Assembly (NCBI GenBank): GCA_937926105.1
Contig: CALANS010000048.1
Span: forward strand, 39,677-103,676
Direction of reading: 5' to 3'
DNA: 64,000 nt
DNA from: an uncultured Actinomycetes bacterium
Lineage (GTDB): Bacteria; Actinomycetota; Actinomycetes; Mycobacteriales; Nakamurellaceae
Shown: in pieces, positions 9,254 to 17,887 of the stretch
Numbering within the stretch: the first letter of the stretch is position 1
Layout of the letters: every line of letters starts with the position of its first letter
Translations under genes and position numbers: made by a program
Notes under the pieces: generated by a model
Seen by the model: only the letters and a program-made list of their open reading frames with translations
Database searches by the model: none
What the model was told of the DNA's origin: nothing

Positions 9254-11088
9254 TGAGCACGCAACTGCTGGAGCGCGAGTGGAGTCGTGACTACACAGCC
9301 TTTATGCGTTGCGACGCGGGTGACAACTGGTTGCCCGAGGTGGAACGGCAGGCGGGATCGTGGCTCAGGGGTAAGAAGAAGCTTGACATCGACCTGCATC
9401 GCGATGGCGAATTGGTCGACGGCGACCGAACCGTCACCGTTCGTCGTTCGGTCGAGGGGGCAGTCCGCGACCTTAGCGTCAGTCTGGTTGAGCGCAACAC
9501 CGAGGGAGGCACCTGGACGACCCACCTCCTAGCACACGATGAGCGTGGCGCCCAAGACTGGATCTTCCTGCAAGTCACCAATGATCAGGGGAATTTTGTC
9601 GCGACTCCGTTAGTCGCAAAATACCTGATGCAGGCGCTTCCACTGGGCGATGGATCGATCGATTTCGTCGACAAACCGCAGATGTTCCGTGCACCGGACG
9701 TGGGCCGCCTGGTGGAGTTGCTGGCCGACCAACGGAGACATGGACTGGTTTTTGTCGCGGGTACGGATGATCGTCTTCCGGTTGACGCCTTCAAGGACCA
9801 GGTCGGCGAGTGGGCGCGTCAAGTATATGGGCTGGCTCAGGTCGTAATCCTAGACCCATCGGCCACTGAGGCATTCGGTAATCGGGTCGGAAATCAACTC
9901 GCGACACCGGCGTGGACTATCCGAACCTACAAGCCCGGCGTGGACTTTTCCGCACCGCGCGACGGGTGGCGTCACCGGATTTTGGGCACTGAACGTCTCG
10001 TTCGCGATTCGGACGGTAGAATTCGCTACCTCCTTGGCGACATTGCGCGGAGCCACGCAAATGAGCGTGACCTTCCCAAACCAGTGTTACGCACGCGGCG
10101 TCGCTTCGAACGACTCGAGAACCGGAAGGTACTGGACGACGCGTTGTCCGTGCCGGCACCGCGCCCAGCTTCGGATCTGAGGGTCGTAGGCCAGACTGGC
10201 GTCGATGCAACCGACGTTATCACCAGGCTAGGCGAGTTTGTAGAGGGTCTCGAAGGTTCGGCCCAGCTGGATTTGGTGAGGCGTGTGCTCAAGCTGGACC
10301 AGATAACTGAGGCAGCGCTCAACGACATCGCCGCGCGTCTCGCTCACGACGCCGCCGAGCGCGACGCGTCGTCTCGACTGGTGGACCGAATCGAAGCTAT
10401 GCAGTCGCAGATTGAGCTGCTTGAAGACCGTAATGCGGCGGATATCGAAATGCTCAAAGATGAACAGCTTGACCATGAATTGACACGTCTAGACCTCGAT
10501 GATCGGAACGGCCGGATTCGATGGCTGGAGAATAGGCTGAAGAAGGCCGGGGACTTTGAAGCAAACTATCGCGATACCCCACCGGAGTTCAGCGAATTGC
10601 GACCAGCGGACTTTTCGGACCTTCTCGATCAGATCGATGCCATGCAGGGTGTGATGTTCACCGGCGACCCCGAGGAGGCGGTGGTCTTGACCGCCGTCGA
10701 CAGTAATGGCGCAGCACTGCGAACAGCGTGGGAAGCTGTGCTCGCGCTCCAAGACTACGCTCGTTCGCGGCGCGAAGGAGTATTCGATGCGAGCTTGAGT
10801 CACTACCTTGATCACACGCCAAATGGATACCACACGTTCCCCCCAGGCAAATTCGCTGAAACTGAGAGCGGACAGACGATGCGACAGTTTGGTGACGAGC
10901 GGCTCTTTCCTGTACCGGCGTCTTTCGACCCTGCCGGAATCGCACCGATGAAGGCCCACTTCAAATTGGCTAGCATTGGAACTATCACGCCGCGCATGCA
11001 TATTCTAGACGGCCATCCGGCTAGCCCTGTCGTCTACATTGGATATATCGGTCGGCACCTGACTAATACAAAGACTCGGAGTATGTGA
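9253..11088 (+). CDS. Defence-locus protein of unknown function, coiled coil
   Basis: 611 residues from ATG 9253, overlapping the methylase stop by one base (TGATG); a GTG at 9250 would add one residue and overlap by four. I cannot name a family. The first ~280 residues look like a globular alpha/beta domain (segments such as LVFVAGTDDRLP and AQVVILDPSATEAFG). Residues ~370-440 form a charged coiled coil with repeated LE/RL spacing. The last ~170 residues form a further domain. No nuclease, ATPase or methylase motif is visible. Its position between methylase and ATPase and its coupling to both indicate that it is a core or specificity subunit. Codon use is visibly A/T-richer than in the helicase, suggesting a mosaic origin. 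Confidence 0.75.
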   Translation: MSTQLLEREWSRDYTAFMRCDAGDNWLPEVERQAGSWLRGKKKLDIDLHRDGELVDGDRTVTVRRSVEGAVRDLSVSLVERNTEGGTWTTHLLAHDERGAQDWIFLQVTNDQGNFVATPLVAKYLMQALPLGDGSIDFVDKPQMFRAPDVGRLVELLADQRRHGLVFVAGTDDRLPVDAFKDQVGEWARQVYGLAQVVILDPSATEAFGNRVGNQLATPAWTIRTYKPGVDFSAPRDGWRHRILGTERLVRDSDGRIRYLLGDIARSHANERDLPKPVLRTRRRFERLENRKVLDDALSVPAPRPASDLRVVGQTGVDATDVITRLGEFVEGLEGSAQLDLVRRVLKLDQITEAALNDIAARLAHDAAERDASSRLVDRIEAMQSQIELLEDRNAADIEMLKDEQLDHELTRLDLDDRNGRIRWLENRLKKAGDFEANYRDTPPEFSELRPADFSDLLDQIDAMQGVMFTGDPEEAVVLTAVDSNGAALRTAWEAVLALQDYARSRREGVFDASLSHYLDHTPNGYHTFPPGKFAETESGQTMRQFGDERLFPVPASFDPAGIAPMKAHFKLASIGTITPRMHILDGHPASPVVYIGYIGRHLTNTKTRSM

Positions 11089-11089
11089 C

Positions 11090-14000
11090 GTGGCGGCATC
11101 AAACCGGGATCGCATCGGGCAGATGTTTGACGCGATGGCACCGGCACTGGGGGAGTTCATTTCGGGAGTTCTAGACCCACAGCTTCCCGACGGTCATGAC
11201 TGGACTCAGCTTGTGGCTGTCAAGGACTCAAGCAAGGGCGCCACCGGCAAGCAGTATTCGGCTACCGATCCGCAGGTGCAGTTGCGGATGCTCACCGAGA
11301 ACATTCCGCACCAGGTGAAACCCGGCTGGTTCCCGTTCGATGGGCAGCTCAGCCCGGTGCAGAAGTCTTACGCCGGGGAGTTGCGCGATGTGCGCAACTC
11401 GTGGGCGCACGGCGACTCGTTTACCGACGACGACGCGTACCGGGCCCTGGATACCGCTGAGCGCCTGCTGAAGTCCGTGCAGGCTCCCGACGCGGCCGAT
11501 CAAGTTGCGAAGATCAGGTTGAACCTGCGACGTGTCACAGCAGAGAAGGACGACCGGCGCAGCCTGAAGAGCGCCGCCACAAACGTCTCCTCCGAGGGTC
11601 TGCGGCCATGGCGGGAGGTGCTGCAACCTCACGAGGATGTCGCGACCGGCAACTTCCAGGCCTCGGAGTTCGCCGCCGACCTGTACAAGGTCGCCACCGG
11701 TTCCGCCGACACCGGCCGGGACTATTACGACCCGGTCGAGTTCTTCCGCCGCACGTACCTGACCGCGGGTCTGCGGGATCTGATTGAACGTGCCGTGCGT
11801 CGCCTGGCTGGCGACGACAACGCATCACCGGTGATCAACCTGCAAACCAATTTCGGCGGCGGCAAAACTCACTCGATGCTCTCGCTGTGGCACCTCGCCG
11901 GTGGCCAGCCGCTGGGGGCGTTCCCGCAGGATGTGCAGGAGCTCCTGACCGCAAGCGGGTACACCAACCTTCCCGATCACGTTAACCGGGTCGCAATCGT
12001 CGGTAACCACTTCGCACCTACCGGCGAGACCAAACCGGACGGCACTGTAGTGCGGACGATCTGGGGCGAACTAGCCTGGCAGCTCGGCGGCGCCGAAGCG
12101 CACGCGCTGATCGCCGACGCTGACTCAAGTTCAACACCGCCCGGCGCCGCGTTGCACACCCTGCTGGAGCGCTACTCGCCGGCTGTCATCCTGATCGACG
12201 AATGGGTCGCTTACGCACGGAGCCTGTTCGACCGAGACGACCTGCCCGGCGGCAGTTTCGACGACCAGTTCACCTTCGCGCAGTCGCTGACCGAGGCAGC
12301 AAAGGGCACCAACGGCGTGCTGGTGGCCATCTCTATCCCGGCATCCAGCATCGGCGCGGACGGTGAGCCGGTACCGGGCAGCGCCGACGAAGTCGCCGGC
12401 ACACACGGGCTGGAGGCGCTGCGCCGTCTGCAGAACGTGGTGCGTCGCGTCGCCGACCAGTGGCGCTCGGCATTGCCGGACGAGGCCTACCACATCGTGC
12501 GGCGTCGCCTGTTCGTCACTCCGGACGCGACCGCGCTGGCCGCGATCGGCAACACGGCGCACACGTTCACCGAGTACTACCGCAAGCATCACGACGACTT
12601 CCCGAAGGAGGCCCGTGATTCTGAGTACGAGGATCGCATCAAGTTGACCTACCCGATCCATCCGGAGTTGTTCGACCGGTTGTATCAGGACTGGTCCAGC
12701 CTGGAGCGCTTTCAGCGGACCCGGGGCGTGCTGCGTCTGATGAACACCGTTATCCACGCCCTGTGGGTCGGTGAGGACACAGCCCCACTGATCATGCCGG
12801 GCTCGATCCCCCTGGCCAGCGCGACCGTCAACGCCGAGCTGACCCAGTACCTGCAGGATTCGTGGAAGGCCGTCATCGACGCCGACGTCGACGGGCCGAA
12901 CTCACAGCCGGTTAGGATCGACGGCGCGAAACCGCTGTTCGGGCAGCGGTCGATGACGAAACGTCTCGCGCGGACGGTGTTCTTCGGGGCCACTCCGACC
13001 ATCGGGTCTGCGCATAAGGGGTTGGACACCCAGCGTGTATTCCTCGGCACAGCGGTTCCCGGTGATGTGCCGGGCAACTTCCACGCGGCACTGACCGCTC
13101 TCGCGGATCGCGCGACGTACTTCTACGCTGGCTCCGGAAAGTACTGGTACGACCTACAGGCCAACATCTCCCGGCGGGCCAAGGACCAGGCCGAGCGGCT
13201 CCACCGCGAGGACGTGTGGAAGGAGATCGTCGGGCGCCTCGCCGGTGAAAGTAAACGGCTAGGCGACTTCGCACGGGTCCATGTGTGCCCGGAGGACAAC
13301 GGTGACATCCTCGACATCGACGAGGCACGGCTCGTCGTCCTGCATCCGAGGTTGACCCACCGGCGCAATGCCACCGACTCCACCGCGATGAACTTCGCGC
13401 AACAGGCGACAGAGAACCGGGGCAGCGCGAACCGTACCAACCGGAACATGCTCGTCTACGTGGCCGGCGACGAGGATCGTATGGCCGAGCTGGACAATTC
13501 TGCGCGTGACTTCCTGGGCTGGTCCTACGTCCTGGACAACTCTGCCGACCTTGATCTGACCGAGAATCAAAGACGGCAGGCGTCTGATAAGCGCAGGCAG
13601 GCCGACGAAACCACCACTGCCCGGTTGCTCGGCGCGTACCAGTGGGTCCTCGTGCCCAGTGCTCCCGACCCGAGCGCCCCATTCGTCATTACCGCGACCA
13701 AGGCCGAAGGGCAGGCGCCGTCGCTGGCCGAGCGCGTGTCTAAACGCCTGGGCAACGACGGGTCACTGTCGACGCGGCAGGCCGCCGCCACAATCCGGCT
13801 CGCGCTGAATCGGGTGCCAGCGCTGTGGGACGCCGGGCACGTGTCAGTCGGCGAGCTCTGGGGCGTCTACGCCGCCTACCCGTACATGCCGCGACTCAAG
13901 AACCGAGACGTGCTTGCGTCCGGCCTGCTTGAGCAGCCCCTGCTCTGGCAGCAGGACGGCTTCGCCCTCGCCGCAGCGTACGACGACTCCACCCAGCGCT

Positions 14001-14479
14001 ATCAGGACCTGTATCTGCCCGGCGACCCGCACCCGCCATTCGTCACCGACTCGACTCTGATCGTCCAGCCCTCCCTGGCCGCCGCCCAACGCGCTGCGGA
14101 ACTGGCCGAATCCGAGGGACAGGACGGCGGCACCGGGACAAGGGACGGCGGCGTTGGCGGGAACGATTCTGGTGCTTCGCAAGACCCCGGTCGGACGCCG
14201 GACGGACGCGTTGACCCGACCCCGCCGATACCCCCGAAACCGGCCAAGACCCGCTACTTCGGCACCAAGGAACTCCTCGCGGACCGTTACGCACTCGACT
14301 TCAAGAAGATCTCCGACGAGGTCATCGCCCACCTCGCTGCCACTCCCGGCGTCGACCTCACCGTACGCATCGAAATCGAAGCCACATCCAGTGCGGGCTT
14401 CGACGACAGCCGTGTCCGAACCGTTTCCGAGAATGCGAACCAGCTGAGGTTCGACCAATCCGGGTTCGAAGAAGAATGA
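11090..14479 (+). CDS. DUF499 ATPase with N-terminal Swt1-type HEPN domain
   Basis: 1129 residues from GTG 11090, one base after the previous stop. Residues ~1-130 resemble the Swt1-family HEPN domain, with R102-x4-H107 (RNSWAH). An AAA+/STAND-like ATPase of the DUF499 type follows: Walker A FGGGKT (255-260) and Walker B VILIDE (366-371). The C-terminal ~100 residues form a separate domain after a Gly/Pro-rich linker (~1010-1050). In DUF1156-DUF499 loci this large ATPase is the third core component. Presence of an apparently intact HEPN motif raises the possibility that it is both motor and RNase effector. The gene is intact. Confidence 0.85.
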   Translation: MAASNRDRIGQMFDAMAPALGEFISGVLDPQLPDGHDWTQLVAVKDSSKGATGKQYSATDPQVQLRMLTENIPHQVKPGWFPFDGQLSPVQKSYAGELRDVRNSWAHGDSFTDDDAYRALDTAERLLKSVQAPDAADQVAKIRLNLRRVTAEKDDRRSLKSAATNVSSEGLRPWREVLQPHEDVATGNFQASEFAADLYKVATGSADTGRDYYDPVEFFRRTYLTAGLRDLIERAVRRLAGDDNASPVINLQTNFGGGKTHSMLSLWHLAGGQPLGAFPQDVQELLTASGYTNLPDHVNRVAIVGNHFAPTGETKPDGTVVRTIWGELAWQLGGAEAHALIADADSSSTPPGAALHTLLERYSPAVILIDEWVAYARSLFDRDDLPGGSFDDQFTFAQSLTEAAKGTNGVLVAISIPASSIGADGEPVPGSADEVAGTHGLEALRRLQNVVRRVADQWRSALPDEAYHIVRRRLFVTPDATALAAIGNTAHTFTEYYRKHHDDFPKEARDSEYEDRIKLTYPIHPELFDRLYQDWSSLERFQRTRGVLRLMNTVIHALWVGEDTAPLIMPGSIPLASATVNAELTQYLQDSWKAVIDADVDGPNSQPVRIDGAKPLFGQRSMTKRLARTVFFGATPTIGSAHKGLDTQRVFLGTAVPGDVPGNFHAALTALADRATYFYAGSGKYWYDLQANISRRAKDQAERLHREDVWKEIVGRLAGESKRLGDFARVHVCPEDNGDILDIDEARLVVLHPRLTHRRNATDSTAMNFAQQATENRGSANRTNRNMLVYVAGDEDRMAELDNSARDFLGWSYVLDNSADLDLTENQRRQASDKRRQADETTTARLLGAYQWVLVPSAPDPSAPFVITATKAEGQAPSLAERVSKRLGNDGSLSTRQAAATIRLALNRVPALWDAGHVSVGELWGVYAAYPYMPRLKNRDVLASGLLEQPLLWQQDGFALAAAYDDSTQRYQDLYLPGDPHPPFVTDSTLIVQPSLAAAQRAAELAESEGQDGGTGTRDGGVGGNDSGASQDPGRTPDGRVDPTPPIPPKPAKTRYFGTKELLADRYALDFKKISDEVIAHLAATPGVDLTVRIEIEATSSAGFDDSRVRTVSENANQLRFDQSGFEEE

Positions 14480-14534
14480 GTCACTGGAGACTAGCGCAAT
14501 CATTGCCTGACCATCTCACCGAAAGGAACCTCGG

Positions 14535-15284
14535 GTGAACGACCGGACCGACGCGGAGTCGCCTCGCAACGGACAGCGTTTGGTAGCGTTCTATGACACA
14601 AAGAGGGTAAAAGCGGGAGACAATGCGGGCGTCGAGCAGTTACCCGTTTCAAGGGCGAGCGATTTTGAATTGGCGCGGGCTGCCGTCACCAGGGTGGTCT
14701 ACGTTACACACCCCGGATCGGAGCGTCGTTTAATTCCGTTTGCGGACTACGACGAAGAACTCGCCCGCGACCGGTTGATCGAAGCATTGAGGGTTTTTAC
14801 GGCCTTGGGCGCATCTAGAGTTGTGGCTACGTCGACCCGGTCCGACACGTCTGACAGGATGCTCCACGGCAAAGTTCCCCTTGCCCGATTCAATTTGGCT
14901 CAGCGGCGGCGCTCATCGTCGACGGTGGAGGTCGACCAGCGTGGCAGTGGAGGGCCGGCCATCGATCCACGGCCCTTGAAGTATCCGGAGGAACCTGGCC
15001 TTGATTCCGCATGCGAGGCAGTACTTCGACTAGGTGGGCGGCACTGCACCATAAAGATCGAGCGATCGACTCAATACGGAATTGACGGAGAGCTCGGTGT
15101 CCGCCTGAAGAAGGCAGGATTTAGACTCGGGGCCAGCGGTACGCGAACTCAGACAAGCGTCTTCGTGATTGACGCGGTGTTTGGTCGCGAGGCGATCAAG
15201 GAACTTGACCCGGTTGTGGATGCAGTGTCGAGCGACGGCACGAAGTCGGACTCGCCCTCACGATGGCGCCGCCGTAAGGCCTGA
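14535..15284 (+). CDS. Hypothetical protein, defence island accessory
   Basis: 249 residues, GTG start with AAAGGAA upstream. No family recognised. The N-terminal half has an alpha/beta look (RLVAFYD near residue 15, RVVYVTHPGSERRLIPF ~57-73, then ALGASRVVATSTRSD ~96-110). The middle is basic and low in structure, and the C-terminus ends in a basic run. No membrane segments. It lies 55 bases after the DUF499 ATPase and directly abuts the DUF262 gene, so the two are probably co-expressed. The RVVATSTRSD region could be a nucleotide- or ligand-sensing fold, but that is a guess. Codon use is A/T-richer than in the helicase. Confidence 0.6.
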   Translation: MNDRTDAESPRNGQRLVAFYDTKRVKAGDNAGVEQLPVSRASDFELARAAVTRVVYVTHPGSERRLIPFADYDEELARDRLIEALRVFTALGASRVVATSTRSDTSDRMLHGKVPLARFNLAQRRRSSSTVEVDQRGSGGPAIDPRPLKYPEEPGLDSACEAVLRLGGRHCTIKIERSTQYGIDGELGVRLKKAGFRLGASGTRTQTSVFVIDAVFGREAIKELDPVVDAVSSDGTKSDSPSRWRRRKA

Positions 15285-16574
15285 GTGACTGAGTCGAAAA
15301 CGAATCGATGTGACGTACGCACAGAAGCGATTGTTGTAGGCCGAGGCGCCAGACGAGGTGCACAGGATGGGAAGATGGAAATGAGTACAGGCGAAGCCGC
15401 GGTCCCTGCGGACCAGGTCGACGCATGGTTCGATGCCGATGATCAGGAGCCGGAGGAACCTGAGGCAGCGAAGGTTGACGCTGCTGAAAAGTACGCAGCC
15501 AGTCAAATTCGTGTCGTGCGCGAAACTAAGGACTACCAGCTTGACTATCTCAGGCATGCTCTCCAACCGGGCCGCGAGCTAATAGATCTTTCGCCAACCT
15601 ATCAGCGCCGCCTGAGGTGGTCGAACAAGAAGAAGTCGCTGCTGATTGAGTCGTTCTTGCTGAATATTCCAGTTCCACCCATCTTTTTGTACGAGCGAGA
15701 CTACAATGAGTATGAAGTGATCGATGGTCGGCAACGCCTTGATGCAATCAGTTCATTCCTGAGTAATGACTACGCGTTAACAGGGTTGGAATATTGGACC
15801 GAGCTAATTCGGAGACGGTTCCTAGATCTCCCTAGCGTGCTACAGAAGGGCCTCCTTCGCCGAAGTCTACCTGCAGTCGTTCTTCTTGCCGAGACGGAGG
15901 ATAGCGACAGCACGGGCGTCGATGTGCGACGGGTATTATTTGATCGTTTGAATACGGGCGGCGTTCAACTCAACCCGCAAGAACTCCGAAATGCCCTATA
16001 TCCGGGAAGACTCAACGCCGTGTTAGTCGATCTTGCTCGATCGGCTACATTCACAAGAGTCTGGGGGATCCCGCCGTACGTGCCTGGCGAAGAGGAGGAT
16101 CCCCCAGATGTGCTCCTGAGAAATCCGCTGTTTTCATCCTTTGCGGACGCTGAGCTCGTTCTCAGGTTTTTCGCGCTTCGGGATGCGATGGTTAACAGAC
16201 GCGCGGGCGCTCTCCGTGCGATACTGGATCGGTACATGGCCTCCAATGCGAATTTAGATGCGGCCAGTCTAGTTGAAATGAAGGATTTGTTCACCACGTG
16301 CCTCGACCGCTTGGCAGCGGTGTTTGGCGACAACACCTTTCGATTAGGCGGATCTAACCGTCTGAGCCGTCCGTTGTATGACGCCCTAATGATAGCTTTG
16401 AGTCAGGAGTTAGAACTGGATTTGACCAGTAACGCGGCGCAGATCCGTGCAGAACTAGACGGAGCGCTGACCAATGAACACACGTACGACATCCTGGTAG
16501 GACGCGGCAATACTATAGACGCTGTGCATCAACGCGTGGATTTGGCTCGGGCGATTCTCAGAACGGGCGTATAG
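15285..16574 (+). CDS. DUF262 (GmrS/ParB-like) domain protein
   Basis: 429 residues from GTG 15285, adjacent to the previous stop; ATGs at 15375 and 15381 are alternative starts, and the first 30-32 residues look unconserved. The DUF262 domain is clear: P-T-YQR (~104-108), W-S-NKKKSLLIESFLLNIPVPPIFL (~112-134) and the nucleotide-binding IDGRQR (146-151). DUF262 proteins (GmrSD family, SspE-like proteins) use this domain as an NTPase that controls DNA cleavage or other effectors. No C-terminal DUF1524 HNH nuclease is present, so this is a GmrS-like half. It is followed six bases later by a HEPN protein, a pairing common in defence islands; the HEPN protein probably supplies the effector activity. 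Confidence 0.8.
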   Translation: MTESKTNRCDVRTEAIVVGRGARRGAQDGKMEMSTGEAAVPADQVDAWFDADDQEPEEPEAAKVDAAEKYAASQIRVVRETKDYQLDYLRHALQPGRELIDLSPTYQRRLRWSNKKKSLLIESFLLNIPVPPIFLYERDYNEYEVIDGRQRLDAISSFLSNDYALTGLEYWTELIRRRFLDLPSVLQKGLLRRSLPAVVLLAETEDSDSTGVDVRRVLFDRLNTGGVQLNPQELRNALYPGRLNAVLVDLARSATFTRVWGIPPYVPGEEEDPPDVLLRNPLFSSFADAELVLRFFALRDAMVNRRAGALRAILDRYMASNANLDAASLVEMKDLFTTCLDRLAAVFGDNTFRLGGSNRLSRPLYDALMIALSQELELDLTSNAAQIRAELDGALTNEHTYDILVGRGNTIDAVHQRVDLARAILRTGV

Positions 16575-16579
16575 TTGTC

Positions 16580-17368
16580 ATGGCACAACTTGACGATGCC
16601 CTCGATAGTTTTCATGCGGATCTTGCACGGGCTGGGGAGCTGCTCGAATTTGTCGATCTGTTTCGGAATTTTGCAGCCAGTGCCACGGATAGAGATTTGG
16701 AACGAGACGCAGAAGATTGGTCGGCCGCGGCAAGTCTTGCCCAAATAGCACCAGGCATCCGTACCGATCTCCCGGTTCTGTCAGGGTCGTTGCTGTTGTA
16801 TCTATGCGGCAGGTTCGAGTTTTTTGTACGTGAGATACTGCTTGCCCTTGCCGACCAGGCGGTAAGTGACGCGGCGACATATCGTGACCTACCAAATACG
16901 ATGCGCAACAACATTTATGAGTTGACCCTGGATGTTGCTCGCCGCCCAGCGCGATACGGGTACGAGAAGACGGATGGCGAGCGGTTGATTCTGTCCTTAT
17001 CTAAGAATCTCGACCAATCATACGAGGGTGCACTGACGGTGGAGTCGCGGGTACTGACAATCACCGAGTCAAATATGCGCGCGGATGTGTTGGCTGATGT
17101 ATTCAAGCGTGTGGGGATCATGAACATATGGGCTGAGGTCGGCAAACAGGCCCCCCTCAAGGCGCTCTTAGGCGCGGGCGAGGATGGCGCATGCCGTATG
17201 GCGTGCACGACGCGGCTTGACGAGATCATGAGGGACCGTAATGATCTTGCGCATCCGACTGGGACGGTAACGTTTCCTGGTCCCGACAAGGTCGTCGATG
17301 TCTGCAATTTCCTAAGGGTCTTGTCGCAGGCACTTGTGGATATCGTGCGAATCCCTTGGTGCTCCTAA
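16580..17368 (+). CDS. HEPN domain protein paired with DUF262
   Basis: 262 residues, mostly helical. Near the C-terminus it has an R-x4-H motif, RNDLAHPTG (R220 to H225), with the D/N residues usual in HEPN ribonucleases. The overall layout resembles the MAE_28990/MAE_18760-like or RiboL-PSP-HEPN families. It follows the DUF262 gene by five bases, so the two should form one operon and probably one system in which the DUF262 protein senses or gates and the HEPN protein cuts RNA. It is the last intact gene before the island boundary, and its codon use is visibly A/T-rich compared with the chromosome to the right. Confidence 0.75.
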   Translation: MAQLDDALDSFHADLARAGELLEFVDLFRNFAASATDRDLERDAEDWSAAASLAQIAPGIRTDLPVLSGSLLLYLCGRFEFFVREILLALADQAVSDAATYRDLPNTMRNNIYELTLDVARRPARYGYEKTDGERLILSLSKNLDQSYEGALTVESRVLTITESNMRADVLADVFKRVGIMNIWAEVGKQAPLKALLGAGEDGACRMACTTRLDEIMRDRNDLAHPTGTVTFPGPDKVVDVCNFLRVLSQALVDIVRIPWCS

Positions 17369-17812
17369 CGATGCGACCGTCCTGCGCGTGTTATGCCGTG
17401 ATCGTAACGACGGTCCAACGCAATGATGGGAGCACTGCGTGGGTAAGCCGGCAGGAAACTGGAGCCGTCCGGGGCGCCTAGAGCTTTCGGTAACCCCCAA
17501 CTGGAGTCAGGTCGCCAAGGTTGTGACACTTCATGATTCCCGATTGGTGCGGGTCTCCCGGCATCCGACAGCAGGCTGGCGATCCGGGGTGTCACGGGCC
17601 CGCTGAGCACACCGTCGGGGGGCCGCCGTTGGATGCCTGGAAGTGGCGCATAGATGATCTTGTGACTGCACGTAAACTGCACACTTTGGAGGGGAAGTCT
17701 CAGGATATGAGATGAGCTCGCGTGATCATCGGCTGGATATAGCGTCTGATAGAAATGCCTTATTCGTTCGAAGCACCGAGAGTGACCTGCAACGACGACA
17801 CGCCGGAAAACC
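17369..17812. other. Gene-free island edge
   Basis: About 440 bases with no frame I can support on either strand. Short frames here have no ribosome binding site, and a minus-strand frame that runs across the tRNA fragment has the nonsense composition typical of tRNA antisense. It probably represents the inner end of the integrated element next to its attachment site. Confidence 0.5.
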
Positions 17813-17860
17813 GCCATTTCGAAAATGGTCACAGTGTGGGTTCGAGTCCCACCGGGGGCA
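17813..17860 (+). other. 3' tRNA fragment, candidate attachment site (attR)
   Basis: Reading on the plus strand there is an anticodon-arm-like hairpin (GCCAT, loop TTCGAAA, ATGGT; 17813-17829). It is followed by a perfect T-arm (GTGGG, TTCGAGT, CCCAC; 17836-17852) and the acceptor 3' strand CGGGGGC plus discriminator A (17853-17860). The matching 5' acceptor GCCCCCG and a D-arm are absent upstream, so this is not a whole tRNA. A 3' tRNA fragment at the junction between defence island and metabolic chromosome is the classic scar of integrase-mediated insertion; the intact tRNA would be expected beyond the left end of the window. The isotype cannot be decided with confidence; the anticodon-like triplet would be CGA. 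Confidence 0.6.
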
Positions 17861-17887
17861 CTTTTCGCAGGTCGACGCGGCTTCCTT

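Noticed and set aside
2145..14479. DISARM or BREX system
   Set aside because: Helicase and methylase are reminiscent, but DrmA/B/C, PglX, PglZ, BrxA/B/C and BrxL are not in the window; DUF1156 plus DUF499 fits the Hma type better.
17813..17860. A complete tRNA gene
   Set aside because: No 5' acceptor strand matching CGGGGGC and no D-arm upstream; only the 3' half is present.
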